DNA of 64,000 nucleotides from Kineococcus sp. TRM81007 (GCF_022669155.1 NZ_JALBVB010000044.1:94627-158626); one strand, 5' to 3'; shown: positions 1 to 12,286, counted from the stretch's first letter. Translations and numbers: made by a program. The notes: generated by a model not told the origin, from the letters alone.

Positions 1-42
1 GGTGGGTGCGGGGGCGCCGCGGGACGGTGCGCGGGCGGGCCG

Positions 43-1626
43 TCAGTAGGCGCCGCGGCCGCGCAGCACCGCGCCCGCGGTCTTCCACAGGATCATGAAG
101 TCGAACGTGAAGGACCAGTTCTCCACGTAGCGCACGTCCAGGCGCACCGACTCGTCCCAGTCGAGGTCGGAGCGGCCGTTGATCTGCCACAGGCCGGTCA
201 GGCCCGGCTTGACCAGCAGGCGCCGGCGCATGTCGTAGCCGTACTTGTCGACCTCCGCCTGCAGCGGCGGGCGCGGGCCGACGAGGGACATCTCGCCGCG
301 CAGCACGTTGATCAGCTGCGGCAGCTCGTCGACGGAGTAGCGGCGCATGACGCGCCCGACGCGGGTGATGCGGGGGTCGACCTTCATCTTGAACAGGACG
401 CCGTTGCCGTCGGTGTTCTCGCGCAGGTCGATGAGCAGCTTCTCCGCGTCGGTGACCATCGAGCGGAACTTGAACATCGGGAAGAGCTTGCCGTCCTTGC
501 CGACGCGCTGCTGCTTGAAGAAGACCGGGCCCTTGCTGTCGAGCTTGATCAGCAGCGCCACGGCCAGCAGCGCGGGGCTGAGCAGCAGCAGGGCGACCGC
601 GGCCGCCGTGCGGTCCACGGTGGTCTTGGCCAGGCGGCGCACCCCGTCCAGCTCGGGGCGCTCCACGTGCAGCAGCGGCAGCCCGCACACGGGGCGGATC
701 GCCACGCGCGGGCCGATCACCTCGGTCAGCGCCGGGGCGACGACCATGTCGGCGCGGGTGGCCTCCAGCTCCCAGCCGAGGCGGCGCAGGGCCGGGCCGT
801 CCAGCTCGGGGCAGGAGGTGACGGCCACGACGTCGGCGTCGACGCTGGTGACGGCGTGGCGCACCTCCTCCAGGCTGCCGACGACGGGGATGCCCAGTTC
901 GGTCAGCTCGGCGTCCTCCACCGCGCTGCCCTTCCCGCCCGGCACGCAGGCGCCCACGATGCGCATGCCGTGGTACGAGGCGCGGTGCAGCTGGCGGGCC
1001 ATGCCGGCCACGGCGGCCCGGTGGCCCACCGCCACCACGCTCTGCCCCGCCTCGCCCCGGGTGCGGCGCTCGTGCAGGCGACGGCGCACCGCGTAGCGGC
1101 CCACCAGGGTCAGCACGGTGGCCACGGGGAAGGCGACGACGACGTACCCGCGGGCGACGTCGAGGTTGAAGGCCCACGAGGAGGTGCCGACGAGGGCCAC
1201 GACGGCGAGCGCCGCGGACAGCACGCGGTGGAACTCCTCGGAGCCCACGCCGAGGAAGCGCGGTTCGTAGGTCCGGAAGGCGCCCATGGCGACCACCCAG
1301 ATCAGGGGCAGCAGCACGGCGCAGGCGACGACCGCGCGGCCGGCGGTGCTGTCCAGGTCGGCCGGGCGCCCGTTGAAGCGGGCGAAGAAGCCGGTGAAGG
1401 CGGCCAGCGCGGCCACGGTCGCGTCCAGGGCGACGATCTTCTGCACGTAGCTGCGCTGCCAGGCGGGTGTGCGCTCGGGCAGGCCGAGCGTCGTGCGCTG
1501 GCGGGGCAGCAGGAGCCGTTCGCGGCGCGCCGCGTCGGCCTGCTCGTCCGCCGGTGAGGTGCCCAGGAGCTGGTCCTCCAGCTCGCCGGGCTGTGTCCTG
1601 GATCCGGGCGCGTCGCTGATGCTCAA
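43..1626 (-). CDS. Exopolysaccharide polyprenyl glycosylphosphotransferase (WcaJ-like)
   Basis: Membrane enzyme that transfers a sugar-1-phosphate to undecaprenyl phosphate, the first step of an exopolysaccharide or capsule. About four hydrophobic helices lie at residues 60-180, then a Rossmann-like CoA_binding_3 region, then the bacterial sugar transferase domain from about 330 to the end, with [26 protein letters not shown] and KPGLTGLWQ motifs. I chose the TTG at 1626 (527 aa) because GGGGGGA sits just upstream; the frame stays open to 1731 but the extra 35 residues look unnatural. No glycosyltransferase partners are visible at this edge of the window, so the sugar transferred is unknown. 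Confidence 0.9.
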   Translation of the reverse strand: MSISDAPGSRTQPGELEDQLLGTSPADEQADAARRERLLLPRQRTTLGLPERTPAWQRSYVQKIVALDATVAALAAFTGFFARFNGRPADLDSTAGRAVVACAVLLPLIWVVAMGAFRTYEPRFLGVGSEEFHRVLSAALAVVALVGTSSWAFNLDVARGYVVVAFPVATVLTLVGRYAVRRRLHERRTRGEAGQSVVAVGHRAAVAGMARQLHRASYHGMRIVGACVPGGKGSAVEDAELTELGIPVVGSLEEVRHAVTSVDADVVAVTSCPELDGPALRRLGWELEATRADMVVAPALTEVIGPRVAIRPVCGLPLLHVERPELDGVRRLAKTTVDRTAAAVALLLLSPALLAVALLIKLDSKGPVFFKQQRVGKDGKLFPMFKFRSMVTDAEKLLIDLRENTDGNGVLFKMKVDPRITRVGRVMRRYSVDELPQLINVLRGEMSLVGPRPPLQAEVDKYGYDMRRRLLVKPGLTGLWQINGRSDLDWDESVRLDVRYVENWSFTFDFMILWKTAGAVLRGRGAY

Positions 1627-1873
1627 AGTCCCCCCTGGACTCGATCGGATCGCCGGTTCGCCGGCTCGGCCACCTGCGTGATCCCACCCCCATGGGACCG
1701 CGCGGCGCCGCACAGCGTAGGGGAACGTCACCTGGACGGCGCAAGCGTTCCGCAGCCCGTCCGGGCGTGTCCGGCCGGTTGCCCCTGGACGGCCTCACCC
1801 GTTCGGCGCAGCGCGACCGCGACGTCGCGCACGGTGACCTCGGGGTCGGCCGCCGACGGGGACCGGGCCGGGA

Positions 1874-3694
<1,821 letters not shown>

Positions 3695-3708
3695 GGTGCT
3701 CCTCCTGC

Positions 3709-3768
3709 GGGTGGGTGCGGTGGTGGGTGCGGTGGTGGGTGCGGTGGTGGGTGCGGTGCTGGGTGCGG
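3709..3768. repeat. Five tandem 12-bp repeats in the ABC-F leader
   Basis: Unit TGGTGGGTGCGG on the plus strand, five copies with few changes and a partial sixth, filling the gap between the ispE stop codon and the ABC-F ribosome binding site. It would be transcribed in the leader of the ABC-F gene. No inverted repeat or leader peptide is obvious in it. Confidence 0.9.
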
Positions 3769-3778
3769 TGGTGGGGGC

Positions 3779-4732
3779 TCAGCGGGCGCGGACGGCCTCG
3801 AGCACCCGGGCGCCGGGCACGGGGCCGGCGGCGGTGCGCACCCGCTCGCCGAAGCGCGGCCGCAGCTGCGCGGCGAGGCGGCGGGCGTCGGGCGCGGAGG
3901 CGGCCAGGAGGGCGACCGTGGGACCGGACCCGGAGACCAGGCCGGCCAGCGCCCCGGCGTCGGCGCCCGCGGCGAGCGTCCCGGTCAGCTCGGGCGCCAG
4001 CGAGCAGGCCGCGTCCTGCAGGTCGTTGGACAGCGCCCGGCCGAGGGCGGAGGGGGCCCCGGAGCGCACCGCGGCCTCCACGGCGCGCAGCCTCTCGCCG
4101 GCGTCGGCCTCGGGCACCGGCCGCCCCGACGCCTCCCGCAGGCGGTCGCACTCGGCGAAGACCTCCGGGGTGCTCAGGCCCCGCCCGGCGAGCACGAGCA
4201 CCCAGTGGAAGGAGGCGGTGGTCAGCACCGGCACGAGCCGGTCGCCGCGGCCGGTGCCCACGGCGGTGCGACCGTGCAGGCAGAAGGGCACGTCGGCCCC
4301 GAGCTCGGCGCCCAGCTCCGTCAGGGCCTCCAGACCCAGGTGCAGGCCCCACAGGGCGTCGCAGGCGACGAGCGCCGCGGCGGCGTCGGCGGACCCGCCC
4401 GCCATGCCCCCGGCGACCGGCACGCCCTTGCGCACGCTCAGGTGGGCGCCGCGGTCCACGCCGGCGCGGGCGGCCAGCAGCAGGGCGGCGCGCAGGGCCA
4501 GGTTGCGCTCGTCCAGCGGCACGCCGTCCACGTCGGCGCCCGCCGTGCCGGTGACCTCCACGGAGAAGGTGTCGGCGTCGGTGGCGGTGACGTCCTCGGC
4601 CAGGTCGAGGGCCTGGAAGACCGTGACGAGGTCGTGGTAACCGTCGTCGCGGCGCGGGCCGACCTCCAGCAGGAGGTTGACCTTGGCCGGGGCGCGGGCG
4701 GTGACGGACTCCCGCGCGGGACTGCTGAGCAC
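3779..4732 (-). CDS. ispE: 4-diphosphocytidyl-2-C-methyl-D-erythritol kinase
   Basis: Cytosolic GHMP kinase of the non-mevalonate (MEP) isoprenoid pathway; phosphorylates CDP-methylerythritol with ATP. The N-terminal APAKVNLLLEVGPRRDDGYH motif and the glycine-rich ATP loop PVAGGMAGGSADAAAAL (about residues 105-120) are typical, and 317 aa is the normal length. The GTG start at 4732 lies 11 bases after the ksgA stop, so the two are probably co-transcribed, an arrangement (rpf-ksgA-ispE) conserved in actinobacteria. Confidence 0.95.
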   Translation of the reverse strand: MLSSPARESVTARAPAKVNLLLEVGPRRDDGYHDLVTVFQALDLAEDVTATDADTFSVEVTGTAGADVDGVPLDERNLALRAALLLAARAGVDRGAHLSVRKGVPVAGGMAGGSADAAAALVACDALWGLHLGLEALTELGAELGADVPFCLHGRTAVGTGRGDRLVPVLTTASFHWVLVLAGRGLSTPEVFAECDRLREASGRPVPEADAGERLRAVEAAVRSGAPSALGRALSNDLQDAACSLAPELTGTLAAGADAGALAGLVSGSGPTVALLAASAPDARRLAAQLRPRFGERVRTAAGPVPGARVLEAVRAR

Positions 4733-4743
4733 GGGGTCAGACC

Positions 4744-5595
4744 CTACGGCGTCCCGGCACCGGGCCGGTGCGCCGCGATCCGGGCGAAGGCGGCCACGTC
4801 CAGCTGCTCGCCGCGCGCGGCGGGGTCGACGCCGGCTGCGCGCAGCGCCTGCTCGGCACCGGCGGCCGACCCGGCCCAGCCGGCCAGGGCGGCGCGCAGG
4901 GTCTTGCGGCGCTGCGCGAAGGCGGCGTCGACCACGGCGAAGACCTCCTCGCGGCTCGCGGTGGTCTCCGGGGCGGGGCGGCGGGTGAAGGCCACCAGCC
5001 CGGAGTCCACCCGCGGCACGGGCCAGAACACCGGCGGCGGCACGGCACCGGCGCGGCGGGCCTCGGCGTACCAGGCGGTCTTGGCGCTGGGGATGCCGTA
5101 GGTGCGGCTGCCCGGCGGTGCCACGAGACGGTCGGCGACCTCGGACTGGACCATGACCAGGCCGTGCCGCAGCGACGGGAAGCGGGCCAGCATCGACAGC
5201 AGCACCGGCACGGCCACGTTGTAGGGCAGGTTCGCCACGAGGGCGGTGGGGGCCGGGCCGGGCAGCTCGGTGACGGCCACCGCGTCGGCCAGCACCACCT
5301 CCAGCTCGGCACCGGGGCGGGTGCGGGCGGCGACGGTCGCGGGCAGCTCGGCGGCCAGCACGGGGTCGATCTCGACGGCCACCACCCGGTCGACGACCTC
5401 GAGCAGGGCCAGGGTGAGCGAGCCCAGGCCGGGACCGACCTCCACGACGACGTCCCCGGGTTCCAGCCCCGCGACGCGCACGATGCGGCGCACGGTGTTG
5501 GCGTCGACGACGAAGTTCTGGCCGAGGGTCTTGGTGGGCCGCACGCCGAGGCGCCCGGCGAGCTCGCGCACGTCCCCGGCGCTCAGCAGGGACAC
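4744..5595 (-). CDS. rsmA: 16S rRNA dimethyladenosine transferase
   Basis: RsmA/KsgA dimethylates the two adjacent adenosines in the 3' terminal helix of 16S rRNA during small-subunit maturation. SAM-binding motif [13 protein letters not shown] and catalytic NLPY motif ([10 protein letters not shown]) are present, and the N-terminal [10 protein letters not shown] is typical. The frame is open to an ATG-like start at 5694 inside rpfB, but I favour the GTG at 5595 (283 aa, [12 protein letters not shown]) because related proteins begin about there and GGGGA lies upstream. Downstream of rpfB, upstream of ispE. Confidence 0.93.
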   Translation of the reverse strand: MSLLSAGDVRELAGRLGVRPTKTLGQNFVVDANTVRRIVRVAGLEPGDVVVEVGPGLGSLTLALLEVVDRVVAVEIDPVLAAELPATVAARTRPGAELEVVLADAVAVTELPGPAPTALVANLPYNVAVPVLLSMLARFPSLRHGLVMVQSEVADRLVAPPGSRTYGIPSAKTAWYAEARRAGAVPPPVFWPVPRVDSGLVAFTRRPAPETTASREEVFAVVDAAFAQRRKTLRAALAGWAGSAAGAEQALRAAGVDPAARGEQLDVAAFARIAAHRPGAGTP

Positions 5596-5656
5596 GCCGG
5601 TCCCCGTCGCACGGGTAGGGAGGAGCTCGCCGGGCGCTCGGCCGGGCGGGTCGTGG

Positions 5657-6826
5657 TCAGAGGCGCTTGCCGCACGTGGGCCATTGTCCGGCACCGGAGC
5701 GCTGGTACAGCAGCTTGGCCCGGTAGGTCTGCTCGGCGGCCGACGCCTGGCTGGGCAGGCCGCTGCCGCCGACGGAGCGCCAGGTGGCCACGCTGAACTG
5801 GTAGAGGCCGTGGTACTTGCCGGTGGCGGAGACGATGCTCGGGTTCCCGCCGGACTCGCAGGCGGCCAGGGCCGACCAGTTCAGCGAGTCCACGCCGCCG
5901 CCGACGGAGCCGCCGCCGGAGGACGAGGCGGAGCTGCTCGCCGCGGCGGGTGCCGGGGCGGGCTGCGGCTTCTGCTTCGTGCCGACCTGCACGACCCGCT
6001 CGACGGGCTGGGCGTCGACGGTCTCGCCCACGGCGTCGTGCGCGACGCGCACGCCGTCGCGGAAGACGTCGTCGAAGGTGACGGTCTTGGAGCCGTCCAC
6101 GCCCTCGGTGACGACCTTCCGCTCCCCCTCGTACAGGGCGTCGGTCTCCTCGGTGCGGCTGCCGTGCGGGATCGCGACCTGCTCGGTGCTCTGCGAGCGG
6201 TCCACGCGCACGACCTGCACCCGCATCTCGGGGGTCACGCGCGCGGCGGTGTCCACGGACACCTCGTCGCCCTCGCGGACGGTGACGCCGGTCTCGGCGA
6301 GCAGGGCGGCGACGTCGGCGGCCGTGGTGGTCACGGCCCGCTCCTGGCCGTCGGCGACGACGACGGCGCTCTTGGGGGTCACCACGTCCAGCACCAGGCC
6401 CGAGCGGCCCAGGGGCTGCGAGCGGGAGGCGGACAGCTGGGCGCCGTCGGCGCGCACGCCCAGGTCGGCGAGCGCCTCGTCGACGGTGCGGGCGGTGGTC
6501 CAGCGGACCTGCTGCTCCCCGTCGACCGTGAGGGTCAGCTGCCGGCCGTAGCGCACGACGATGTCGGTGCCGTCGGCGACGGCGGTGTCGACGGCGGGGG
6601 CGACGATGTCGTGGGGGCCGACCTCGACGCCCTCGGACTCGAGGACGTCGGCGACGGTGCCGCCGAAGACGCTCAGCTCGGTGCGCGAGCCGTCGGCGTC
6701 GAGGGTGACGTCCTTGTCGAGGACGGTGAACGCCGCGGTGCCGCCGAGCACGGCCGCGAGGGCGGTGCCCCCTGCGGCGATGCGGACGGTGCGGGACGTG
6801 GCGGGGAGGATGGTGCGCAACTGCAC
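5657..6826 (-). CDS. rpfB: Resuscitation-promoting factor RpfB-type
   Basis: Secreted or membrane-anchored muralytic enzyme (lytic transglycosylase-like) that helps dormant cells regrow. The GTG at 6826 has GAAGGA seven bases upstream, giving 389 aa. A single hydrophobic stretch near residues 12-33 acts as signal or anchor. Then three DUF348 repeats (about 35-195), a G5 domain (about 205-280), an Ala/Pro/Ser/Gly-rich linker, and the C-terminal Rpf lysozyme-like domain (about 312-389) with the catalytic Glu in ACESGG and conserved GLYQF and WPTCG. Full domain set matches RpfB. A candidate promoter lies at 6946-6975. Confidence 0.94.
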   Translation of the reverse strand: MQLRTILPATSRTVRIAAGGTALAAVLGGTAAFTVLDKDVTLDADGSRTELSVFGGTVADVLESEGVEVGPHDIVAPAVDTAVADGTDIVVRYGRQLTLTVDGEQQVRWTTARTVDEALADLGVRADGAQLSASRSQPLGRSGLVLDVVTPKSAVVVADGQERAVTTTAADVAALLAETGVTVREGDEVSVDTAARVTPEMRVQVVRVDRSQSTEQVAIPHGSRTEETDALYEGERKVVTEGVDGSKTVTFDDVFRDGVRVAHDAVGETVDAQPVERVVQVGTKQKPQPAPAPAAASSSASSSGGGSVGGGVDSLNWSALAACESGGNPSIVSATGKYHGLYQFSVATWRSVGGSGLPSQASAAEQTYRAKLLYQRSGAGQWPTCGKRL

Positions 6827-7135
6827 GAGGAGTCCTTCGACGTGCTTCCCGGGCACGAGCGCGGGCGCGGGCCGGTGTGAGGGGGACCCCCGTCCCCCAC
6901 GTCGGCCGTGGCGCCCGGCCTGCTCGATCCGGCCGACTGCGCGGGACCGTAACCGCGCTGACATCGTTTCGACAAGTTCCCGTGATCCCTGGAGCCCTGT
7001 CGCGAGGAGTGATCACGCTGGAGCGAGCAGTGGACGCAACGTGATCACCGGGCGGAAGGTCTGCGGTGCAGCGCGTCCGGCGGAGGCCCCGCCGGACGGG
7101 CGCGGCACCGCCCGCCACACCGGGGGTGACGCAGC
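6827..7135. other. Intergenic region between tatD and rpfB with repeated palindrome
   Basis: No gene seen. It holds the candidate rpfB promoter and two copies of the 8-bp palindrome GTGATCAC at 7009-7016 and 7041-7048, with a partial third (GTGATCCC) at 6982-6989, all 5' of that promoter. The spacing suggests a regulator site. I looked for a c-di-AMP (ydaO) riboswitch, common before rpf genes, and did not find its conserved blocks. Confidence 0.6.
6946..6975 (-). promoter_or_regulatory. Candidate rpfB promoter
   Basis: On the minus strand TTGTCG (6970-6975), 18-base spacer, TACGGT (6946-6951). This would give a leader of about 115 bases before the rpfB GTG. Prediction from consensus only. 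Confidence 0.4.
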
Positions 7136-7969
7136 TCACCAGGGCCCGTAGACGGCCTCCGTGGTCGCGGCGAGCTGCCCGCACAGCTCCTCCAGGTCCG
7201 CGCCGAGGGTCCGCGCCATCGAGCGCACGGTCAGCGGCACGAGGTAGCCGGCGTTGGGCCGGCCGCGGTGCGGCACCGGGGTCAGGTAGGGCGCGTCGGT
7301 CTCCACCATGACCCGGTCGCGGGGCACCGCGCGCAGGGCCTCGCGCAGCGGCTCGGCGTTCTTGAACGTCACGGTGCCGGCGAAGGACAGGTAGTAGCCG
7401 GCGTCGGCGCAGGCGCGCGCCATCGCCGCGTCACCGGAGAAGCAGTGGAACACCGTGCGCTCCGGCGCCCCCTCCTCGGCCAGCACGCGCAGGACCGCGT
7501 CGTGGGCGTCGCGGTCGTGGATCTGCAGCGCCAGGCCCAGCTCCTTGGCGAGGGCGATGTGCGCACGGAAGGACTCCTCCTGCAGGTGCCACTGCTCCGG
7601 CGGCGTGCGGAAGAAGTCCAGCCCCGTCTCCCCCACCACCCGCACGCGCGGGTGCCGCGCGAGCTCGCGCACCTCGGCCAGCGCCGCGTCCAGCTCACCG
7701 CGCTCGACGAGACCGGGCACCTCGTTCGGGTGGATCGCCACCCCGCCCAGCAGCTGCGGGTGCCGGTCCACCGCCTCGACGGTCCACCGGGCGGCGGGCA
7801 GGTCGCAGCCGATCTGCACCGAGCGCGGCACCCCGGCCGCCGCGGCCGCCGCGAGCAGCGCGGCGACCTCGGCCGGGGAGGACTCCAGGTCCAGGTGGGT
7901 GTGGTTGTCGACCACCGGCACCGGCAGCGGTTCCGGTGCCGGTGGCCGGGAGCCCTCGCGCGGGCTCAC
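7136..7969 (-). CDS. tatD: TatD family metal-dependent hydrolase
   Basis: TIM-barrel metal-dependent DNase (3'-5' exonuclease family, implicated in repair and DNA turnover). Metal ligands visible: HTHLD near residue 23, the GETGLDFF glutamate, H in [14 protein letters not shown], and the final ETDAPYLTP aspartate. 277 aa is normal. Its GTG start overlaps the metG stop (GTGA), so it is translationally coupled to metG, a common pairing. Confidence 0.93.
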   Translation of the reverse strand: MSPREGSRPPAPEPLPVPVVDNHTHLDLESSPAEVAALLAAAAAAGVPRSVQIGCDLPAARWTVEAVDRHPQLLGGVAIHPNEVPGLVERGELDAALAEVRELARHPRVRVVGETGLDFFRTPPEQWHLQEESFRAHIALAKELGLALQIHDRDAHDAVLRVLAEEGAPERTVFHCFSGDAAMARACADAGYYLSFAGTVTFKNAEPLREALRAVPRDRVMVETDAPYLTPVPHRGRPNAGYLVPLTVRSMARTLGADLEELCGQLAATTEAVYGPW

Positions 7970-9789
7970 CCGACGTCGGGGTCCTCGCCCCGCAGCCGGC
8001 GGTGCTCCTCCTCGACCACCGCGTCGACGTCGAGCTTGGTGAAGACCGGCTTCGGCGGCGCCACGGGCGTGCCGGGCACCACGCGCACCGAGCCCCAGCC
8101 CGGCAGGTTCTCACCGCGGCGGTAGTCGCCGGTCAGCACCGGGTACGAGCGCGAGGCGTCGTCGAGGTCGGTGACCTCGCGCAGCTCCGGCATCGGCGAG
8201 ACGGTGCCGGTGCCGCCGAGGGCCTCGTGCACCGCCTGCGCCGAGTGCGGCAGGAACGGCGAGAGCAGCGTGCGGCAGTCCGAGACCGCCTGCGCCGTCA
8301 CGTGCAGCACCGCGCGCATCCGCTCCGGGTCGGAGTTCTTGATCTTCCAGGGCTCCTGCTCGGTGAGGTACTTGTTGACCTCGCCGACCACGCGCATCGC
8401 CTCGCCGAGGGCGGCGCGCTGGCGGTGGGCCTCGATGAGGCCGCCGACCGCGCTGAACGCCCTGCCCGTCGTCTCCAGCACGCGCCGGTCGGCGTCGGTC
8501 CGCTCACCCGCCTCGGGGATCGAGCCGACGTTCTTGGCGATGAGGCTGGCCGTGCGGTTGACGAGGTTGCCCCAGCCGGCGACGAGCTCGGAGTTGGTGC
8601 GGGTGGCGAACTCCCGCCAGGTGAAGTCCGAGTCGTTGTTCTCCGGCCCGGCCGCGGAGATGAAGTAGCGCAACGCGTCCGGCTGGTAGCGGGCCAGGAC
8701 GTCGCGCACGTAGATGACGACGCCGCGGCTGGAGGAGAACTGCTTGCCCTCCATGGTGAGGAACTCGCTGGCCACCACCTCGGTGGGCGGGTTGAGCGAG
8801 CCGAGCGGGCCGGGCTCGCCGCCCTTCGCGCCCTTCCCGTCGTGGGCGAGCAGCTCGGCCGGCCAGATCTGGGAGTGGAAGGTGATGTTGTCCTTGCCCA
8901 TGAAGTAGTACGACTCGGCGGACGGGTCCGTCCACCAGGCGCGCCAGGCGTCGTCGTCGCCGGAGCGGCGCGCCCACTCCACCGACGCCGACAGGTAGCC
9001 GATGACGGCGTCGAACCACACGTACAGCCGCTTGGCGGGGTTGTCCTCCCACCCGGCCAGCGGCACCGGGATGCCCCAGTCGATGTCGCGGGTCATCGCC
9101 CGCGGCTTCATGTCCTTCAGCAGGTTCTGGGAGAACTTCAGCACGTTGGGCCGCCAGCGGCCGGTCTCGCCGCGGGTCTGCAACCAGGACCCGAGCGCGT
9201 CGGCGAGCGCGGGCAGGTCGAGGTAGAAGTGCTCGGTCTCCACGAACACCGGCGTCTCGCCGTTGACGCGGCTGCGCGGGTTCTTCAGCTCGATCGCGTC
9301 GAGCTGGTTGCCGCAGTTGTCGCACTGGTCGCCGCGGGCGCCGTCGAAGCCGCAGATCGGGCAGGTGCCCTCCACGTAGCGGTCCGGCAGGGTGCGCCCC
9401 GTGGACGGGGAGATGGCGCCCATGCCCTTCTTCGCGACCATGTACCCGTTGCGGTGCACGGTGCGGAACATCTCCTGCACCACGGCGTAGTGGTTGCGCG
9501 TGGTGGTGCGGGTGAAGAGGTCGTAGGCCAGGCCCAGGCCGTGCAGGTCCTCGGCGATGACGCGGTTGTAGCGGTCGGCCAGCTCCTGCGGGCTCACGCC
9601 CTCCTGCTCGGCCTGCACGAGGATCGGGGTGCCGTGCTCGTCGGTGCCCGAGACCATGAGGACGTCGTGACCCGCCATCCGCATGTACCGGCTGAACACG
9701 TCGGAGGGGACGCCGAAGCCGGCGACGTGGCCGATGTGGCGGGGGCCGTTGGCGTAGGGCCAGGCCACCGCGGACAGGACGTGGGTCAT
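7966..9789 (-). CDS. metG: Methionyl-tRNA synthetase
   Basis: Class I synthetase that charges tRNA-Met. HIGH-type signature [11 protein letters not shown] at residues 11-21; zinc knuckle CPICG...CDNCG at about 142-158; KMSKS-loop equivalent FSSSRG in the form usual for this MetRS type; anticodon-binding helical domain follows. 607 aa without the C-terminal tRNA-binding extension found in some homologues. ATG start at 9789. First gene of the metG-tatD pair. Confidence 0.96.
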   Translation of the reverse strand: MTHVLSAVAWPYANGPRHIGHVAGFGVPSDVFSRYMRMAGHDVLMVSGTDEHGTPILVQAEQEGVSPQELADRYNRVIAEDLHGLGLAYDLFTRTTTRNHYAVVQEMFRTVHRNGYMVAKKGMGAISPSTGRTLPDRYVEGTCPICGFDGARGDQCDNCGNQLDAIELKNPRSRVNGETPVFVETEHFYLDLPALADALGSWLQTRGETGRWRPNVLKFSQNLLKDMKPRAMTRDIDWGIPVPLAGWEDNPAKRLYVWFDAVIGYLSASVEWARRSGDDDAWRAWWTDPSAESYYFMGKDNITFHSQIWPAELLAHDGKGAKGGEPGPLGSLNPPTEVVASEFLTMEGKQFSSSRGVVIYVRDVLARYQPDALRYFISAAGPENNDSDFTWREFATRTNSELVAGWGNLVNRTASLIAKNVGSIPEAGERTDADRRVLETTGRAFSAVGGLIEAHRQRAALGEAMRVVGEVNKYLTEQEPWKIKNSDPERMRAVLHVTAQAVSDCRTLLSPFLPHSAQAVHEALGGTGTVSPMPELREVTDLDDASRSYPVLTGDYRRGENLPGWGSVRVVPGTPVAPPKPVFTKLDVDAVVEEEHRRLRGEDPDVG

Positions 9790-9816
9790 GGGGCGATCCT
9801 AGGGCGCCCGGCGGGG

Positions 9817-9852
9817 GCCACCGGGTGGGCCACCGGGTGGGCTACCGGGTGG
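9817..9852. repeat. Three tandem 12-bp palindromic repeats
   Basis: Unit GCCACCGGGTGG, third copy with one change, each containing the palindrome CCACCGGGTGG. The array covers the stop codon of the acyltransferase gene and lies upstream of metG on the same strand. It can fold as serial hairpins and may act as a terminator. Confidence 0.75.
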
Positions 9853-11080
9853 GCCCGCCCTCCGGCGGCCGGACCGCGGCGGGCTCCGCCGCCTGCGGGG
9901 CGGGCCGGGTCCGCTGGTCGGGCCGGGTCTGCTGGGCGGGCTGGGCGGGCACGGGGGCGGGCGGCAGCTGCGCGGGGCGCGGGCCGCCCGGCAGGGCGAA
10001 CAGCCACGCGGCCCCGGCCCGCAGCAGCAGCGCGTGCACGCCCACCGAGGCCAGGACGAGCGCCGCCGAGAGCAGCGGCGGGTAGAGCAGGGCGGCGGCC
10101 TGCGGCAGCGGACCGGGCAGGGCGCTCAGCAGCCGCTCGTCGAGGACGAGCAGCACCGGGTGCAGCACGAACAGCAGGACGGGGTGCAGCACGTACACCG
10201 GCAGGGTCCGGCGGCCCAGGCGCACCCAGGGCGCGGCCAGCCGGGGCAGGGAGGTGGTCAGCTGCACCGCGAGCAGGACACCGGTGGTCACCGCGAGCAG
10301 CCGCAGCGGCAGCTCCGCCACGGCCTGGCCGACGACCCCCGGGTCCAGCCGCCACAGCAGGACGCCTGCGCCGAGCAGCCCGGCGGCGGCGACCGCGGCC
10401 CACAGCGGTCGCGGGCGGGCGGCCAGCTCCCGCAGCCGGCCGGCGCAGGCCGCGCCGAGGAAGTACCACACGCCGTTCTGCAGCACCGACTCCGAGCCCC
10501 AGGGCGCCGGGAGCCAGGTGGCGAAGGAGGCCGTGGCGACCGCGGCCGCCGCCGCGACGACGACGGCCCGGGGCAGGCGGGCGGTGAGCTTGCCGATCGT
10601 GAAGTACAGGGCCAGCGCGTAGAGGAACCAGGGACCCACCCCTCCGGCGAGGCCGGCGGTGAGCCACCCGGCGGGGTCCGCGGGCACGACGAGCCCGAGG
10701 CTGCCGGCCTCGAGCCCACCGCCGGCGACGGCGCCGACGGCCAGCCCGGTGAGGGTCCACAGGAGCAGCCACACCACGTGCAGGTAGGCGTAGGTGCCCA
10801 CGCGGGGCCGCAGCACCGACGACCAGGGCCGCTGCAGGGCGCGCACCGCGAAGTAGCCGGCGACGGCGAAGAACAGCGGCATGCGCAGCGGGCGCAGCAC
10901 CTCGTTGAACATCGACCACAGCCACTGGGCGCCCGAGGCGCCGGGCCAGGCCCGCTCGACGACCGGCAGGTAGTGGAACCACGTGACGTGCCCCAGCACG
11001 ACCAGCGCCACGCTGGCGCCCTTCGCCGCGTCCGCCCACTCCTGGCGGCTGGTGGCGGGCGCGGCTGTTCGAGCGGTCAT
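9842..11080 (-). CDS. Acyltransferase 3 family membrane protein
   Basis: Integral membrane O-acyltransferase family (PF01757), whose members acylate sugars, peptidoglycan or lipids. N-terminal GASVALVVLGHVTWFHYLP carries the family histidine; RMPLFFAVAGYF follows; about ten hydrophobic helices span the rest, and the last 60 residues are Pro/Ala/Gln-rich. I chose ATG 11080 (412 aa) because GGGGGAGA is seven bases upstream; the frame is open to 11122. Substrate unknown. Confidence 0.85.
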   Translation of the reverse strand: MTARTAAPATSRQEWADAAKGASVALVVLGHVTWFHYLPVVERAWPGASGAQWLWSMFNEVLRPLRMPLFFAVAGYFAVRALQRPWSSVLRPRVGTYAYLHVVWLLLWTLTGLAVGAVAGGGLEAGSLGLVVPADPAGWLTAGLAGGVGPWFLYALALYFTIGKLTARLPRAVVVAAAAAVATASFATWLPAPWGSESVLQNGVWYFLGAACAGRLRELAARPRPLWAAVAAAGLLGAGVLLWRLDPGVVGQAVAELPLRLLAVTTGVLLAVQLTTSLPRLAAPWVRLGRRTLPVYVLHPVLLFVLHPVLLVLDERLLSALPGPLPQAAALLYPPLLSAALVLASVGVHALLLRAGAAWLFALPGGPRPAQLPPAPVPAQPAQQTRPDQRTRPAPQAAEPAAVRPPEGGPTR

Positions 11081-11265
11081 GACGGTCTCCCCCGGTGCCT
11101 TCGTCCCCCGACGGCTCGCCACCCGGCGGTGACGGCTCGTCGCCGAGGGGTGAGACTAGTGATTCGGGAGGGGGTCGGGCAGGTGGTTCGCTGATCCGTT
11201 CGGGTGGTCCGCCCCGGTGCGCGGGGACGGTGCCCGACCACCCGGTGCGGGCCCACCCCGTGTGG

Positions 11266-11940
11266 TCACCGCCAGTGCGGGGCCCGCGTGCGGCGGTGCG
11301 GGGCGCCGCCCCACTCCTCCAGGGGCGCCGACCACCACCACCAGTCCGGGTCGTGGCCCAGCCCGTCCAGGTGGCGACGGCCGGTGACGGCCAGCAGGAC
11401 CGTCGCGGGATCGGCCACGTCCAGGGCGTGCGCGGCCCACGGGAAGACGCGCCGCACGGTGCGCTCGCACACCCCGGTGGGCAGCGGCAGCTCCACCTGC
11501 AGCGCGCCGGCCGCGTCGGTGCCGTGCACGAGGACCTCCGTGACGGCCATGCCGCACCAGCCGGCGGCGTCGGCCAGGCCGCTGGGGTGCCAGGCGCGCT
11601 CGCGCCCGAGGCCCCCGAGGACCGCGGCCAGCACCGCGGCCGCGCCGTCGACGTCGGCGAGCTGCTCGGACGGCACGGCCGGGCGCCCCTCGCGCAGCGG
11701 CGGGCGCGGGCCGGTGGCCCGGGTGGCGACCAGCCCCGCGTACAGCAGCAGCGCGTCGGCCACGTGGCTGACGCTGCGGGCCGCGCTCCAGCGGGTCGGC
11801 GCGGCGGGGCGCTCCCACCGCTCGTCGTCGTCGGCGCGCGCCGCCAGCGGGGCGAGGGCGCGCGCGGCGGCGAGGACGTCGCCGGCGCGGGGGTGCTCGG
11901 GGGGCTGCGGACGCTCGGAGGGCTCGGGCTGCTCGGGCAC
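11266..11940 (-). CDS. Maleylpyruvate isomerase N-terminal/DinB-fold protein
   Basis: 224 aa protein of the mycothiol-dependent maleylpyruvate isomerase-like superfamily, a four-helix bundle that often binds metal and uses mycothiol. Support: RWSAARSVSHVADALLLYAG (metal His) near residue 65, and MAVTEVLVHGTDAAGAL near 135, the second metal-ligand motif. GTG at 11940 is preceded by GGGAGA; an upstream ATG at 12000 would add 20 unlikely residues. Exact reaction unknown. It diverges from the DUF3072 gene. Confidence 0.75.
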   Translation of the reverse strand: MPEQPEPSERPQPPEHPRAGDVLAAARALAPLAARADDDERWERPAAPTRWSAARSVSHVADALLLYAGLVATRATGPRPPLREGRPAVPSEQLADVDGAAAVLAAVLGGLGRERAWHPSGLADAAGWCGMAVTEVLVHGTDAAGALQVELPLPTGVCERTVRRVFPWAAHALDVADPATVLLAVTGRRHLDGLGHDPDWWWWSAPLEEWGGAPHRRTRAPHWR

Positions 11941-12056
11941 GGCTCTCCCGGGGGTCGGGTCCGTCGCGGGGTGCGGTGCGAGGCTACCGGTCGTGATCAC
12001 CGGCCGTCACCCCGCTCGCCGGGCGCGTGTCGCACCCGGGTCGTAGCGTCGGGCCC

Positions 12057-12281
12057 GTGAGCGAGAACACCGGCGCAGAGCAGGCCCCCGACCCCGCCCA
12101 GAACGCCGAGAAGGACCCGGAGACCTGGGTCACCGGCGACGAGCCGATGACCGGCCCGCAGCAGAGCTACCTGCAGACCCTCGCCCGCGAGGCCGGCCGG
12201 GACCTGCCCGAGGGCCTGACGAAGGCGCAGGCCTCCGAGATGATCGACGAGCTGCAGCAGCAGACCGGCCGCGGGCAGTAG
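12057..12281 (+). CDS. DUF3072 family protein
   Basis: Small acidic cytosolic protein of 74 aa. The core from TWVTGDEPMTGPQQSYLQTL to ASEMIDELQQQTG is the DUF3072 signature, a SAP-like helical module found across actinobacteria; function unknown. GTG at 12057 has TAGCGT (12044-12049) ending seven bases before it and no purine ribosome-binding site, which suggests a leaderless transcript. Confidence 0.85.
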   Translation: MSENTGAEQAPDPAQNAEKDPETWVTGDEPMTGPQQSYLQTLAREAGRDLPEGLTKAQASEMIDELQQQTGRGQ

Positions 12282-12286
12282 CCGCG

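Noticed and set aside
3709-3768. CRISPR-like array
   Set aside because: The 12-base units are directly adjacent, with no spacers and no cas genes nearby.
6827-7135. c-di-AMP (ydaO) riboswitch before rpfB
   Set aside because: Common before rpf genes in actinobacteria, but its conserved blocks were not found in this leader.
11156-11818. Minus-strand frame overlapping the maleylpyruvate-isomerase-fold gene
   Set aside because: Arg/Gly-rich shadow of the real frame, with no conserved residues.
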